Positions 28,695 through 38,929 are shown, numbered from the stretch's first letter. The stretch is DNA of 64,000 bases from Streptomyces sp. I6 (GCA_003725745.1 RHDP01000001.1:1147501-1211500), one strand, 5' to 3'. The notes: a model not told the origin generated them from the sequence alone. Numbers and translations are program-made.

Positions 28695-28887
28695 GCGGCG
28701 CGGCCGCCGGCACGCGCGCCGAGAAGCCCGGGAAAAGCTCAGATCAATCATGAAGTTCCGGTGCACCACGGACCGTTCCGCGTGACATACTGCCAGTGCG
28801 CTCCGCATCCCCCGTCGGAGCGACGGACCGACGCCGGGCAGCTCCCCCGTGGCTGCTCGGCGTCGCGGCGTTGTGGACAATGATCCG

Positions 28888-29148
28888 GTGACGATCGACC
28901 CGGTGAGCGCCGAGACCCCCGTCTGCTCCGCGAAGGGCTGCCGAGCCACCGCCGTGTGGGTGCTGGCCTGGAACAACCCGAAGCTGCATGCGCCCGAGCG
29001 CCGCAAGACGTGGCTGGCCTGCGAGGAGCACCGCGAGCATCTGTCCGCGTTCCTCGGGGTGCGCGGCTTCCTCAAGGACGTCGTGACGCTCGCCGAGTGG
29101 GAGAGTCCGCCGCCCGGTGAAGGGCCCGGCTCAGCCGCCGATCGCTGA
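28888..29148 (+). CDS. Small Cys/His-rich conserved protein
   Basis: An 86-aa protein. VCSAKGCRATAVWVLAWNNP and TWLACEEHREHLSAFL hold a CxxxxC and CxxH pattern that could bind zinc. It is conserved in streptomycetes in my recollection, without a known role. GTG 28888 is taken as start; an upstream TTG is possible. Its 3' end overlaps the moaA 3' end by 18 bases on the opposite strand. Confidence 0.75.
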   Translation: MTIDPVSAETPVCSAKGCRATAVWVLAWNNPKLHAPERRKTWLACEEHREHLSAFLGVRGFLKDVVTLAEWESPPPGEGPGSAADR

Positions 29149-30120
29149 CATCGGGCGCTGCGGCTGAAGGAACTCCGGGTCGTCCAGCCCCGACCCCGCC
29201 TTCTTGCCCCACATGGCGGCCTTCCAGATCCGTGCGATCTCCTCGTCCGGTGCGCCGGAGCGCAGCGCGCCGCGGAGATCGGTCTCCTCTCGTGCGAACA
29301 GACAGGTGCGGACCTGCCCGTCGGCGGTGAGGCGGGTGCGGTCGCAGGCGCTGCAGAAGGGGCGGGTGACGGATGCGATGACGCCGACCTTGTGCGGGCC
29401 GCCGTCCACCAGCCAGCGCTCAGCGGGTGCGGAGCCACGGGCCTGGTCGCCCTCGGGTGCGAGGTCGAAGCGGGTGCGCAGCGACTCCAGGATGTCGTCC
29501 GCGGTGATCATCCCGTCGCGCTTCCAGCCGTGCTGGGCGTCCAGCGGCATCTGCTCGATGAAGCGCAGTTCGTAGGCGTGCTCGACGGCCCAGGCCAGCA
29601 GTTCGGGTGCCTCGTCCTCGTTGAGCCCCGGCATCAGCACCGTGTTGACCTTGACCGGGGTGAGGCCGGCGTCCCGGGCGGCCCGCAGGCCGTCGATGAC
29701 GTCGTGGTGGCGGTCGCGCCGGGTGAGCGTCTTGAAGACGTCGGGGCGGAGCGTGTCCAGCGAGACGTTGACCCGGTCCAGCCCCGCGGCCTTCAGGGCC
29801 GGCGCGGTGCGCTTCAGGCCGATGCCGTTGGTGGTGAGCGACAGCCTGGGGCGGGGCCGCAGCGCGGCGCAGCGCTCAACTATCCCCACGAGCCCCGGCC
29901 GCAGCAGCGGCTCGCCGCCGGTGAAGCGGACCTCGGTGATCCCGAGCATGGTCACCGCGACGCGGACGAGCCGGGCGATCTCGTCGTCCGTCAGCAGGGT
30001 GGACTTCGTGAGCCACTGCAGGCCCTCTTCCGGCATGCAGTACGAGCAGCGGAGATTGCAGCGGTCGGTGAGCGAGACCCGCAGGTCGGTGGCCGCTCGG
30101 CCGTAGGTGTCGATGAGCAC
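29131..30120 (-). CDS. moaA: GTP 3',8-cyclase MoaA
   Basis: A 329-aa radical-SAM enzyme that starts molybdenum-cofactor synthesis from GTP. The N-terminal cluster is CNLRCSYC in TDRCNLRCSYCMPEEG. GGEPLLRPG and LTTNGIGL follow. The C-terminal cluster is CSACDRTRLTADGQVRTC, and the essential C-terminal Gly-Gly is present (SAIGG). GTG at 30120 begins MLIDTYGRAATDLRVSLTD. The 3' end overlaps the convergent small gene. Confidence 0.96.
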   Translation of the reverse strand: MLIDTYGRAATDLRVSLTDRCNLRCSYCMPEEGLQWLTKSTLLTDDEIARLVRVAVTMLGITEVRFTGGEPLLRPGLVGIVERCAALRPRPRLSLTTNGIGLKRTAPALKAAGLDRVNVSLDTLRPDVFKTLTRRDRHHDVIDGLRAARDAGLTPVKVNTVLMPGLNEDEAPELLAWAVEHAYELRFIEQMPLDAQHGWKRDGMITADDILESLRTRFDLAPEGDQARGSAPAERWLVDGGPHKVGVIASVTRPFCSACDRTRLTADGQVRTCLFAREETDLRGALRSGAPDEEIARIWKAAMWGKKAGSGLDDPEFLQPQRPMSAIGG

Positions 30121-30245
30121 TGTGGGCCCCCTCCCCCGTGTCCGGAAGTCGTACCGGCACTCGTCCGGCGAGTGATGACGTGTACGAGAGGCGAGCCTAC
30201 GCGAGACCTCCGACAACGGCAGGGGCCGTTTGCCACGAGGTACGG

Positions 30246-30281
30246 CGCGGCCGCGTCGTAGGAGCCTACGACGCGGCCGCG
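30246..30281 (-). terminator. Terminator after the acetate symporter
   Basis: A 16-17-base stem (left arm CGCGGCCGCGTCGTAGG) with a tiny loop, 25 bases beyond the symporter stop. Confidence 0.75.
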
Positions 30282-30305
30282 TACGGGCGTACGGCGGCTT
30301 CGTCC

Positions 30306-31940
30306 TCAGTGGGCGCCGACGCCCGTGAGGGACTTGACCTCCAGCTCCGCGTACTTGCCGCGGTCCGGCTCGTCCTTCGACAGCAGGGAGCCGGCCCAGC
30401 CGAGCAGGAAGCCCAGCGGGATGGAGACGAGTCCGGGGTTCTCCAGCGGGAACCAGGCGAAGTCCGCCGAGGGGAACATGGACGTGGGCTTGCCGGACAC
30501 GACCGGGGAGAACAGCACGAGCACCACCGAGGAGACCAGGCCGCCGTAGATCGACCACAGGGCGCCGGAGGTCGTGAACCTCCTCCAGAACAGGCTGTAG
30601 AGGATCGTCGGCAGGTTCGCCGAGGCGGCGACCGCGAAGGCGAGCGCCACCAGGCCGGCCACGTTCAGGTCGCGGGCCATGGCCCCCAGGGCGATGGACA
30701 CGACGCCGATGAGCACGGTCGCCCAGCGGGCCGCGCGGACCTCCTCCTTCTCGGTGGCCCGGCCCCTTCGGATGACGTTGGCGTAGATGTCGTGCGCGAA
30801 CGACGAGGAGGAGGCCAGGGTGAGCCCGGCGACGACGGCGAGGATGGTGGCGAACGCGACCGCCGAGATCACGGCCAGCAGGATCGCGCCGCCGGCGGTG
30901 TCGGTACCGCCGATGTGCAGGGCGAGCAGCGGTGCCGCCGTGTTGCCGGCCTTGTTGGAGGCCGTGATCTCCTCCGGGCCGACCAGTGCGGCCGCGCCGA
31001 AGCCCAGCGCGATCGTCATCAGGTAGAAGGAGCCGATGATGCCGATGGCCCAGATGACCGACTTACGGGCGGCCCTGGCGGTGGGCACGGTGTAGAAGCG
31101 GATCAGGATGTGCGGCAGGCCGGCGGTGCCGAGCACCAGGGCGATGCCGAGCGACAGGAAGTCCAGCTTGGAGGTGCCGGTGGCGCCGTACTTGAGGCCG
31201 GGTTCCAGGAAGGCCGCGCCCTTGCCGCTCTGCTCGGCCGCGGTGCCGAGCAGAGCGGAGACGTCGAAGTCGAACTTCCACAGCACCAGGAAGGTGATGA
31301 GCAGAGTGCCCGCGATCAGCAGGACGGCCTTGACCATCTGCACCCAGGTGGTGCCCTTCATGCCGCCGATGGTGACGTAGAGGATCATCAGCACCCCGAC
31401 GAGGCCGACGATGGCGATCTTCCCCGTGTCGCTGGTGATGCCGAGCAGCAGGGAGACCAGCACGCCGGCGCCCGCCATCTGGGCGAGCAGGTAGAAGATC
31501 GAGACGACGATCGTGGACGTGCCGGCCGCGGTGCGGACGGGCCGCTGCCGCATGCGGTAGGCGAGGACGTCGCCCATGGTGAACCGGCCGGAGTTGCGCA
31601 GGGGTTCGGCCACCAGCAGCAGGGCTACCAGCCAGGCCACCAGGAAGCCGATGGAGTACAGGAAGCCGTCGTACCCGAAGAGGGCGATCGCGCCGGCGAT
31701 GCCGAGGAAGGACGCGGCCGACATGTAGTCGCCGGAGATGGCGAGTCCGTTCTGGAAGCCGGTGAACTGGCGTCCGCCGGCGTAGAAGTCGGCGGCGTCC
31801 TTGGTCTGCCGTCCGGCCCAGACCGTGATGAACAGCGTCGCGACGACGAAGGCCGCGAACAGGGTGATGATCAGCGGGCGGTGCGCACCGGCGTCGCCCG
31901 CCGCGGCGAGCCCGGTGGCCTGGAGTGCCGTTCCGCTCAT
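30306..31940 (-). CDS. Cation/acetate symporter (SSS family, ActP-like)
   Basis: A 544-aa sodium:solute symporter with about 13 membrane helices. Signatures: DFYAGGRQFTGFQNGLAISGD, ASFLGIAGAIALFGYDG, GVLMILYVTIGGMKGTTWVQ and GTAGLPHILIRFYTVPTAR. The last two are typical of ActP/MctC carriers for acetate, propionate or pyruvate. It is translationally coupled to the DUF485 gene (ATGA), the standard actP partner. Confidence 0.93.
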   Translation of the reverse strand: MSGTALQATGLAAAGDAGAHRPLIITLFAAFVVATLFITVWAGRQTKDAADFYAGGRQFTGFQNGLAISGDYMSAASFLGIAGAIALFGYDGFLYSIGFLVAWLVALLLVAEPLRNSGRFTMGDVLAYRMRQRPVRTAAGTSTIVVSIFYLLAQMAGAGVLVSLLLGITSDTGKIAIVGLVGVLMILYVTIGGMKGTTWVQMVKAVLLIAGTLLITFLVLWKFDFDVSALLGTAAEQSGKGAAFLEPGLKYGATGTSKLDFLSLGIALVLGTAGLPHILIRFYTVPTARAARKSVIWAIGIIGSFYLMTIALGFGAAALVGPEEITASNKAGNTAAPLLALHIGGTDTAGGAILLAVISAVAFATILAVVAGLTLASSSSFAHDIYANVIRRGRATEKEEVRAARWATVLIGVVSIALGAMARDLNVAGLVALAFAVAASANLPTILYSLFWRRFTTSGALWSIYGGLVSSVVLVLFSPVVSGKPTSMFPSADFAWFPLENPGLVSIPLGFLLGWAGSLLSKDEPDRGKYAELEVKSLTGVGAH

Positions 31941-32302
31941 GCGCCTGCCTCCATACGGGACTTGATCGCGTCCGCCCCGGGGTCGAGCTTCCCGGCCGCG
32001 TGCCGGGCGTAGAACCAGGCGATGAGGAAGGTGGTGGCGAACTGGGCGAGGCCGAGGGCGAAGGCCACGTTGACGTTGCCGAAGAGCCGGGTGCCCATGA
32101 AGCCGCCCGCGTAGTTGGACAGCAGGACGTACAGCAGGTACCAGAGGATGAAGGCGACGGTCAGCGGGAAGGCGAAGGACCGGTGTGCGCGGCGCAGTTC
32201 GGCGAACTCCGCGCTCTCCTGCACCTCGACGAATCGTTCGGTCGTGAGCCGGTCGGGACCGAGGTCCCTGCTCCCGGTGGGCGGCGGTGCGTCGGTGGTC
32301 AC
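31937..32302 (-). CDS. DUF485 membrane protein (symporter partner)
   Basis: A 121-aa protein with the DUF485 pattern: SAEFAELRRAHRSFAFPLTV, two helices (VAFILWYLLYVLLSNYAGGF and VAFALGLAQFATTFLIAWFY), and YARHAAGKLDP. The YjcH/DUF485 protein is nearly always encoded ahead of ActP. GTG start at 32302. Confidence 0.92.
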   Translation of the reverse strand: MTTDAPPPTGSRDLGPDRLTTERFVEVQESAEFAELRRAHRSFAFPLTVAFILWYLLYVLLSNYAGGFMGTRLFGNVNVAFALGLAQFATTFLIAWFYARHAAGKLDPGADAIKSRMEAGA

Positions 32303-32623
32303 GGGCTCTCCTCGCGCCGCGGGTGCGGCGAAACATCGACCGGACGGTCGGGACGGGACGGGGGTCGGGGCGGGTGGCCGGGTCGGGAAGGGATCGCGTA
32401 CGGGAGCGGGGCGGCTCGCCCCTCTCCTGCCACAGAGGCACGGCGCGCACCGCGGAGCGGTTCACCTCCCGGCGTTGTTCGCGCTCCCCGTTCTGCCCGG
32501 TTTCCGGAACCGGGTTCCCGAAATCGTTGATGTGCCCGTGTGATCGGCGATAGCTTCACTCGTCATGTACCCGCCCATAGGCACCGGGTGCCTGGGCGGC
32601 CGACCGGATGATGTGGAGATCCC

Positions 32624-34160
32624 ATGGCTCATCTGCGATCCAGACGAACGCGCGCGATAGCACTGCCCGCGGGTCTGGCGCTCACGGCCTCGCTCGGATT
32701 CCTGCCCGCGGGTGCGGCGACCGCCGCGCCCGCCGACGACACGCCCGCCGCCGTCTCGGCCGACGGTCCGACGCTCTCGTACGTCGTCAACGTGGACGGC
32801 GGCCGATCGGCCGTCGCCAAGGTGAAGCGGGCGGTGGCGAAGGCCGGCGGCACGGTGGTGATCGCCTACGACAGGATCGGCGTCATCGTCGTCCATGCGC
32901 AGAACCCCGACTTCGCCGGGCAGATGAGGACGGTGAAGGGCGTCGCCTCGGCGGGCGCCACACGCACCAACCCGCTGGTCCCCAGCGGGACGACGCCATC
33001 GACGCCGAGCAGCCGCTGACGGCCGAGCAGGCGGAGGCCGCGGCGGCCAGGGCGACCGACGAGCAGGACCCGCTGGAGCCCCTGCAGTGGGACCTGCCGG
33101 CCATCAAGGCCGACAAGGCCCACCAGCGCTCGCTGGGCAGCAGCAAGGTCACGGTCGCCGTCCTGGACTCGGGGATCGACGACACCCACCCCGACATCGC
33201 GCAGAACTTCGACCGCCGGGCGTCCGCGAACTGCGTCAGCGGCGTACCGGTCACCGAGAACGACGCATGGCGTCCCGCGGCGGGCGAGAGCGACCACGGC
33301 ATGCACGTGGCGGGCACCATCGCCGCCGCGAAGAACGGTTTCGGCGTCACCGGCGTCGCACCCGGGGTGAAGGTGTCCAGCCTCAAGGTGGCGAACCCGG
33401 ACGGGTTCTTCTACACCGAGGCGGTCCTCTGCGGCTTCATGTGGGCCGCGGACCACGGCGCCGACGTCACCAACAACAGCTACTACGTCGACCCGTGGCT
33501 GTACAACTGCAAGGCCGACGACGACCAGAAGGCCCTGGTCGAGACCCTCACCCGGGCCACCCGGTACGCGGAGCGCAAGGGCGTGGTGAACGTCGCCTCG
33601 GCCGGCAACTCGCGGACCGACCTCACCTCCGAGGAGGTCACCGACACGACGAGCCCGAACGACACCACACCGGTCACACGGGTCGTCAGCCCGCGCGAGT
33701 GCCCGGACATCCCGGCCATGCTGCCGGGTGTGGTCACGGTGTCGGCGACCGGGGCGAAGGGCCTGAAGTCCTCGTACTCGAACTACGGCCTCGGGGTCGT
33801 CGACATCGCGGCGCCGGGTGGCGACTCCACCTCCCTCCAGCCCCGGAGGCGCCCGCCACCAGCGGGCTCATCCTCTCGACCACGTTCAGGGGCGGCCACA
33901 CCTGGAGCTACAAGGCGGGCACGTCCATGGCCGCCCCGCATGTGGCGGGTGTCGCCGCGCTGATCAAGTCGAAGCACCCGTACCTGCCGGCGGCCGGGGT
34001 GAAGGCGCTCCTGTACGCACAGGCCGACGACCGCGCCTGCACCAACCCGTACGACATCAACGGCGACGGCACGGTCGACGCGGTCTGCGAGGGCGGCAAG
34101 AGCAAGAACGGCTTCTACGGGGCCGGGATGGTCGACGCACTGGACGCGGTGCGCTGGTAG
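32624..34160 (+). CDS. Secreted subtilisin-like serine protease (two frameshifts)
   Basis: An exported S8 peptidase of about 512 aa. Signal peptide: RRTRAIALPAGLALTASLGF to about ATAAPA. A pro-domain follows, then the catalytic triad: Asp in VAVLDSGIDDTHPD, His in DHGMHVAGT and Ser in GTSMAAPHVAG. Single bases are missing in the C runs at 32980-32983 (LVPQRDDAID restored) and 33841-33844 (PEAPATSG restored). The C-terminal part carries YDINGDGTVDAVCEGG, a calcium-loop-like stretch. A strong hairpin follows. Confidence 0.88.
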
Positions 34161-34165
34161 CCGGA

Positions 34166-34206
34166 CGCCCCCGCCCGGCAGGCGGCCCGCCTGCCGGGCG
34201 GGGGCG
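34166..34206 (+). terminator. Terminator after the subtilase
   Basis: A 20-base perfect stem (left arm CGCCCCCGCCCGGCAGGCGG) with a minimal loop, 6 bases after the stop codon. Confidence 0.85.
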
Positions 34207-34288
34207 AGCACCGGTGAGCGGCCCGGGTGTGAGGGATCACGCCCGGGCCCCGGTGCGTACGCGGGCACCGCGGGTACAGACTGGGGCC

Positions 34289-35661
34289 ATGACCGACGCC
34301 CCCTCAAGCGCGGTAGCCGGACCGGCCGGTGGCCCGGGCGCCCCGGCGGCACGGAGGCGCTCTGGGCGGCCCTGGGCGGGGACCCCGCGCTCACCGCGCG
34401 GGTCGCCCACGGCGGCCCGCCGGGCGTGCTCCCGGCGCGGCTGCCCGTCAGGGAACTCGCCCGGGCCGCGGTCGCGGTGTGCTCGCTCGCGGCGGCGGAA
34501 CGGGCGGCCCGCGGGACCGGCGGCCCGGTGCCCGCGGTCCGGGTCGACGACGGCGCGGTGGCCACGGCGTTCGTCAGCGAGCGGCATCTGACGGTGGGCG
34601 GCCGGGCGCCGGTGGCGTTCGCCCCGCTGTCGGGGTTCTGGCGCGCGGCCGACGGCTGGGTGCGCACCCACGCCAACTACCCGCACCACCGCGCCGCCCT
34701 GCTGGCGGCGCTGGACACGGACGAGGGCGGGATGGCGGCCGCGCTCGCGGAGCGGCCGGCGAGGGCCGTGGAGGAGGAGGTGTACGCGGCCGGGGGCCTG
34801 GCGGTCGCGGTGCGGACCCCCCGGGAGTGGGCGGCGCATCCGCAGGGCGTCGCCGCGGGGGAACTGCCCTTGGTGGTGCGGGAGCGGCTCGACGACGCCC
34901 CTCCCCCGGACCGTTCGGGCCGCCCGCTGCGGGTCCTGGACCTGACACGGGTCATCGCGGGCCCGGTCGCCACCCGGACCCTCGCCCTGTTCGGCGCCGA
35001 CGTGCTGCGCCTCGATCCGCCGCGGCTGCCCGAACTGCCGGACCAGCACGCCGACACCGGCTTCGGCAAGCGGTCGGCCACGCTGGACCTGGCGCGCGCC
35101 GGGGACCGGCGGGTGTTCGGCGAACTCCTCGACCGGGCCGACGTCCTGGTCACCGGCTACCGGCCCGGCGCGCTGGAGCGCTTCGGGCCGGTCCGGCCCG
35201 GGCTGGTGGTCGCCCGGCTCTCGGCGTGGGGGGACGGGGGCCCTTGGGACGCGCGGCGCGGGTTCGACAGCCTGGTCCAGGCGGCGAGCGGGATCGCCGT
35301 ACTGGAGGGCACCCCGGAGCGGCCGGGCGCCCTGCCCGCACAGGCACTGGACCACGCCACGGGCTATCTGCTCGCGGCGGCGGTGCTGCGCGCGGTCACC
35401 GACCAGGACGACGACGGCGGCACCCGTCTCGTGCGGCTGGCGCTGGCCCGTACCGCGCACTTCCTGGTACACGGGCTGCCGCGCGCCCCCGAGGGGGACG
35501 GGGGCCGGTACGAGCCGGGCCGCTGGCTGGCGGAGCGGGACGGCCCGCTCGGCCGGCTCCGTTACGCGCTGCCCCCGGTCGGGTACGCCGGCGGTCCGGC
35601 GGACTGGGCGCGCCCGCCGGGTGTGTGGGGCGCGGACGCCCCTGTCTGGCGGACGGACTGA
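34289..35661 (+). CDS. CaiB/BaiF family CoA transferase (one frameshift)
   Basis: A protein of about 457 aa. From ATG 34289 (MTDAPSSAVAG) one base is missing around 34333-34346, and the frame then continues GTEALWAALGGDPALTARVA. Class III CoA-transferase signatures: RVLDLTRVIAGPVATRTLAL, GFGKRSATLDL, GYRPGALERFG, and RRGFDSLVQAASGIA with the candidate nucleophilic Asp. It would swap CoA between carboxylic acids; substrate unknown. Confidence 0.85.
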
Positions 35662-36126
35662 CAGCACCGGGGGCGCCTGGGGGTGTGCCGGGACGCCGGG
35701 GGGGGTGAGCCGGACCGTTCCGAAGGTCGGCCGGATCGGTCCGTACTCCCGCACCGCCGCGGCGGCCGAGGCCGCGGTCCGGGCCGCCGAGGCACAGGCT
35801 CCGGCGGCGCGGCTTCCCCGTGGCCCCGCGCGGCCCGCGGGCGTGATGCCGCGGTTCGGGGCCGCCGGGGCACACGGCGCGCGTTCCGTGCGTGCCCGAG
35901 ACCGGGCGGGCCGAGACCGGGCGGGCGCCGGGGGCAGGAGCCGACGCCGTGGGCAAGCGCCGACGCCGTGGGCAGGAGCGGCCCGGCGCCACCCCGGGGA
36001 CCGGGCCGATGGACGTCGCGCGTCGCCCGGGGCGGTCATCCGGTCATCCGGTCGCCTGGCGGCGGCACCCGGTGGTCGTGCGGATCGGTGGCGGCAGGGC
36101 CTCGCCGGCCGCCGCCCGTTCACCCG
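35662..36126. other. Intergenic region with short tandem duplications
   Basis: 465 bases between convergent genes, with no supportable gene. CCGAGACCGGGCGGG is repeated in tandem at 35896-35925. GCCGACGCCGTGGGCA occurs at 35940-35955 and again with a 19-base period. Confidence 0.55.
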
Positions 36127-36561
36127 TCAGGCGCCGGGCCGGGAGACGAAGACCCGTTCCAGCAGGGCGTAGAGGCGCTCGCGGTCCTCGTCGCCGAGCC
36201 TTTCCAGACCGTCCCGCGTGGTGCGCATCTTCGCGCGGATCGCGTCCGTGACGTGTTCCCCCTCGGCCGTGAGGACGACGTTCTTGACGCGCCGGTCGGA
36301 TGCGCCGGCCTCGCGGCGCACCAGGCCGCGCTTCTCCAGCCGGTCGACGATCCCGGTCACGTTGGAAGCGTCGCAGGCCATGGTCTCGGCCAGGGCACGC
36401 ATCGCGGCGGGCCCCTGGCGCAGCACGGTGAGCGTCTTACCCTGGCTCGCCGTGAGGTTCTCGCTCGCCGCCGCGGCGGTGAAGTCGCCGTAGAAGGCGC
36501 CGAGCGACACCGAGAGCAGCTCCATGAGCTGGGCCGTGTCGACGCGGGGGGCTTCTGCCAT
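36127..36561 (-). CDS. MarR-family transcriptional regulator
   Basis: A 144-aa winged-helix repressor. SENLTASQGKTLTVL, MACDASNVTGIVDRLEKRGL (recognition helix and wing), REAGASDRRVKNVVLTAEG are typical. It is divergent from an Old Yellow Enzyme gene with a palindrome between them, so it most likely represses that gene and itself. ATG 36561. Confidence 0.92.
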   Translation of the reverse strand: MAEAPRVDTAQLMELLSVSLGAFYGDFTAAAASENLTASQGKTLTVLRQGPAAMRALAETMACDASNVTGIVDRLEKRGLVRREAGASDRRVKNVVLTAEGEHVTDAIRAKMRTTRDGLERLGDEDRERLYALLERVFVSRPGA

Positions 36562-36583
36562 GAGGAACACATTAGCCAGAGAA

Positions 36584-36600
36584 GCTTGACTATTTCAAGC
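36584..36600. promoter_or_regulatory. Probable MarR operator
   Basis: A palindrome, GCTTGA-CTATT-TCAAGC, lies in the 114-base divergent space close to the marR start. TCAAG/CTTGA half-sites recur near 36636 and 36651, so two operators are possible. Confidence 0.65.
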
Positions 36601-36675
36601 AATGGCCTCTACCGTCTCCCATTGCCTGAAGTTCTCAAGCATCAAGGTTGTCAAGTAACCACGAGGAGTGTTCCC

Positions 36676-37799
36676 GTGATCACCGCGCCCCCCGCCTCCC
36701 GTGCGGCCGAGATCCTGTCCCGGCCCGTCGCGCTGAACGGCCTGACCGTCCCGAACCGCATCGTGATGGCGCCGATGACGCGCATGTTCTCCCCCGACGG
36801 CGTTCCCGGTGAGGACGTGCGGTCGTACTACGCCCGCCGCGCCGCCGCCGGCGTGGGCCTGATCGTCACCGAGGGGACCTACGTCGGCCACGAGTCGGCC
36901 GGGCAGAGCGATCGGGTACCGCGCTTCCACGGCGAGGAGCAGCTGGCGGGATGGGCGAAGGTCGCCGCGGCCGTGCACGAGGCGGGTGGCACGATCGTGC
37001 CGCAGCTGTGGCACATCGGCATGGTGCGCAAGCAGGGCGACGCGCCCTACGCCGACGCCCCCGCCGTCGGCCCCTCCGGTATCCGCGTCGACGGCACCGA
37101 GGGCGCCGGCAAGGCGATGACCCGGAGCGACCTCGACGACGTGATCGGCGCCTTCGCCGAGGCCGCCGCGGCGGCCGAGCGGATCGGCTTCGACGGCGTC
37201 GAACTCCACGGGGCCCACGGCTACCTCCTGGACCAGTTCCTGTGGGCGCGGACCAACCGCCGTACCGACGCCTACGGCGGCGACCCCGTGGCCCGTACGA
37301 GGTTCGCGGCCGAGATCGTGGCCGCGGTCCGCGCCGCCGTCTCCCCCGGATTCCCGGTGATCTTCCGCTACTCGCAGTGGAAGCAGGAGGCCTACGACGC
37401 CCGGCTCGCCGACACCCCGCAGGAGCTGGAGGCGATCCTCGCCCCGCTCGCCGCGGCCGGCGTCGACGCCTTCCACGCCTCCACCCGCCGCTACTGGCTC
37501 CCGGAGTTCGACGGCTCGGAACTGAACCTGGCCGGCTGGACCAGGAAGCTCACCGGCAGGCCCGCCATCACCGTCGGTTCGGTCGGCCTCGACGGCGACT
37601 TCATCCGCGCGTTCATGGGCGAGGGCGCCGAACTCGGCAGCCTCGACAACCTCCTCGACCGCCTGGAGCGCGACGAGTTCGACCTGGTCGCCGTCGGCCG
37701 GGCCCTGCTCCAGGACCCGGACTGGGCCGCCAAGGTCCTGGGGGCCGCACCGGCGAGCTGAAGCCGTACGACGCGGCGGCGCTGAACACGCTCAGCTGA
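36676..37799 (+). CDS. NADH:flavin oxidoreductase, Old Yellow Enzyme family (one frameshift)
   Basis: An FMN-dependent ene-reductase-like TIM barrel of about 374 aa. LTVPNRIVMAPMTR (N-terminal FMN loop), GTIVPQLWHIGM, FDGVELHGAHGYLLDQFL and ARTNRRTDAYGG are present. A base is missing in the G run at 37740-37744. The literal frame stops at 37761, but the shifted frame gives GRTGELKPYDAAALNTLS ending at 37799, the normal family tail. It is divergent from and probably repressed by the MarR protein, a pairing common for electrophile detoxification. Confidence 0.88.
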
Positions 37800-37806
37800 G
37801 GGCCTG

Positions 37807-37836
37807 CCGGAAGGCGGCGACGTGATCGCCTTCCGG
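37807..37836 (+). terminator. Hairpin after the Old Yellow Enzyme gene
   Basis: CCGGAAGGCG pairs with CGCCTTCCGG across a 10-base loop, 8 bases after the restored stop, which also supports the stop at 37799. Confidence 0.65.
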
Positions 37837-38218
37837 GTCTCGGGGCGCTGACCGGTCCCGCGCCGGTCCACGCCGGTCCACGCCGGTCCGCGGCCGCGCC
37901 CGACCGGACCACGACCGCCCGGGTCGCCGGCCACCGCTTGGGGTTGCTCTTCTCCGCAGTGGTGGCCTGGCAGCGGTAGGACCCGGTGCCGGTCCGGACG
38001 AGCGGGGCGCGGAAGGCGATCCGGTCGGCGACGGCCGCGCAGAGCCCCGATCCCCGCAGATCGCGTCCGGCTCCGCGCACGGGGAGTTCGTCGCCACCGC
38101 TGTCGCCCTGGGTTCCGCCCGCTCGGTCGGCGGGCCGTCCGGCCGGCCGCCGGCGGGTTCGCGGGACGGGTCCCCGGTGCGCCTGCCGGGTGCCCCTCCG
38201 GTGCGCGGACGGGGGACG
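37837..38218. other. Intergenic region, no supported gene
   Basis: About 380 bases. A 10-base CGCCGGTCCA unit is repeated three times at about 37861-37890. A minus-strand stretch (around 37920-38060) reads AFRAPLVRTGTGSYRCQATT and looks like it could be a coding relic, but I cannot name a family. Confidence 0.4.
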
Positions 38219-38929
38219 TCAGACGCCCGCGGCCCCCAGCAGCGAGCCGGCCGCGTACGTCACCCCCATGGCCAGCGCGCCCCCGCACACGTTGCGCATC
38301 ATCGCCCGGCCGGCCGGTGCCGTGCCGAGGCGGGCACTCCACCAGCCGGTGAAGGCGAGGGCGACCAGCACGGACACGACGGTCACCGGCAGCCGGGCCG
38401 TGGGCGGCGGCAGGACGATGGCCAGCAGCGGCAGCAGCGCGCCCACGGTGAAGGCCAGGAAGCTGGCACCGGCCGCGTGCCAGGGGTTGGCGAGTTCGTC
38501 GGGATCGATGCCGAGTTCGACCCGGGCGTGGGCGCGGAGCGCGTCACGCGCGGTGAACTGCTCCGCTGCCGCTCGGGCCACCTCGCGGGAGAGGCCGCCG
38601 GCGGCCAGCAGGGAGGTCAGTTCCTCGAGTTCGGCCGCGGGCTCCTCCTTGAGCTCCCGCTTCTCCACCGCCAGCGCCGCCTTCTCCGAGTCGCGCTGGG
38701 TCGAGACCGAGACGTACTCGCCCGCGGCCATCGACATGGATCCGGCGAGCAGCCCGGCGAGACCGGCCGTGAGCAGCGCCGCGCTGTCGCTCGTCGCGCC
38801 CGCCACACCCACCACGATGCCCGCGGTCGACACGATGCCGTCGTTGGCGCCGAGGACCGCGGCGCGGAGCCAGTTGAGCCGGGTGCCCATGGCGACGTGC
38901 GGCTCGTGATGGGGCGTCGGTTGCGTCAC
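38219..38929 (-). CDS. VIT1/CCC1-family iron/manganese transporter
   Basis: A 236-aa membrane protein. LNWLRAAVLGANDGIVSTAG and SMAAGEYVSVSTQRD are the family hallmarks. A charged cytosolic loop (KRELKEEPAAELEELTSLLA) lies between helices, and three C-terminal helices follow. Members move Fe2+ or Mn2+ out of the cytosol. GTG 38929 gives MTQPTPHHEPHVAMG, with a His-rich head that could bind metal. Confidence 0.92.
   Translation of the reverse strand: MTQPTPHHEPHVAMGTRLNWLRAAVLGANDGIVSTAGIVVGVAGATSDSAALLTAGLAGLLAGSMSMAAGEYVSVSTQRDSEKAALAVEKRELKEEPAAELEELTSLLAAGGLSREVARAAAEQFTARDALRAHARVELGIDPDELANPWHAAGASFLAFTVGALLPLLAIVLPPPTARLPVTVVSVLVALAFTGWWSARLGTAPAGRAMMRNVCGGALAMGVTYAAGSLLGAAGV

Noticed and set aside
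30138-32012. A 624-codon open frame on the plus strand across the symporter gene
   Set aside because: It is antisense to a clear SSS symporter and rich in Gly, Asp, Gln, Arg, the usual mirror of membrane-protein codons at high GC.
34237-36123. A 628-codon minus-strand frame over the CoA transferase
   Set aside because: It is Pro/Arg-rich shadow coding opposite a real enzyme.
37682-37761. The OYE stop at 37761 taken as genuine
   Set aside because: The next frame yields the normal family C terminus and ends 8 bases before a hairpin, so the earlier stop is likely caused by a lost G.
37900-38080. A transposase-like or other coding relic on the minus strand
   Set aside because: A short stretch looks protein-like (RTGTGSYRCQATT), but no family motif could be named and no insertion-sequence ends are visible.
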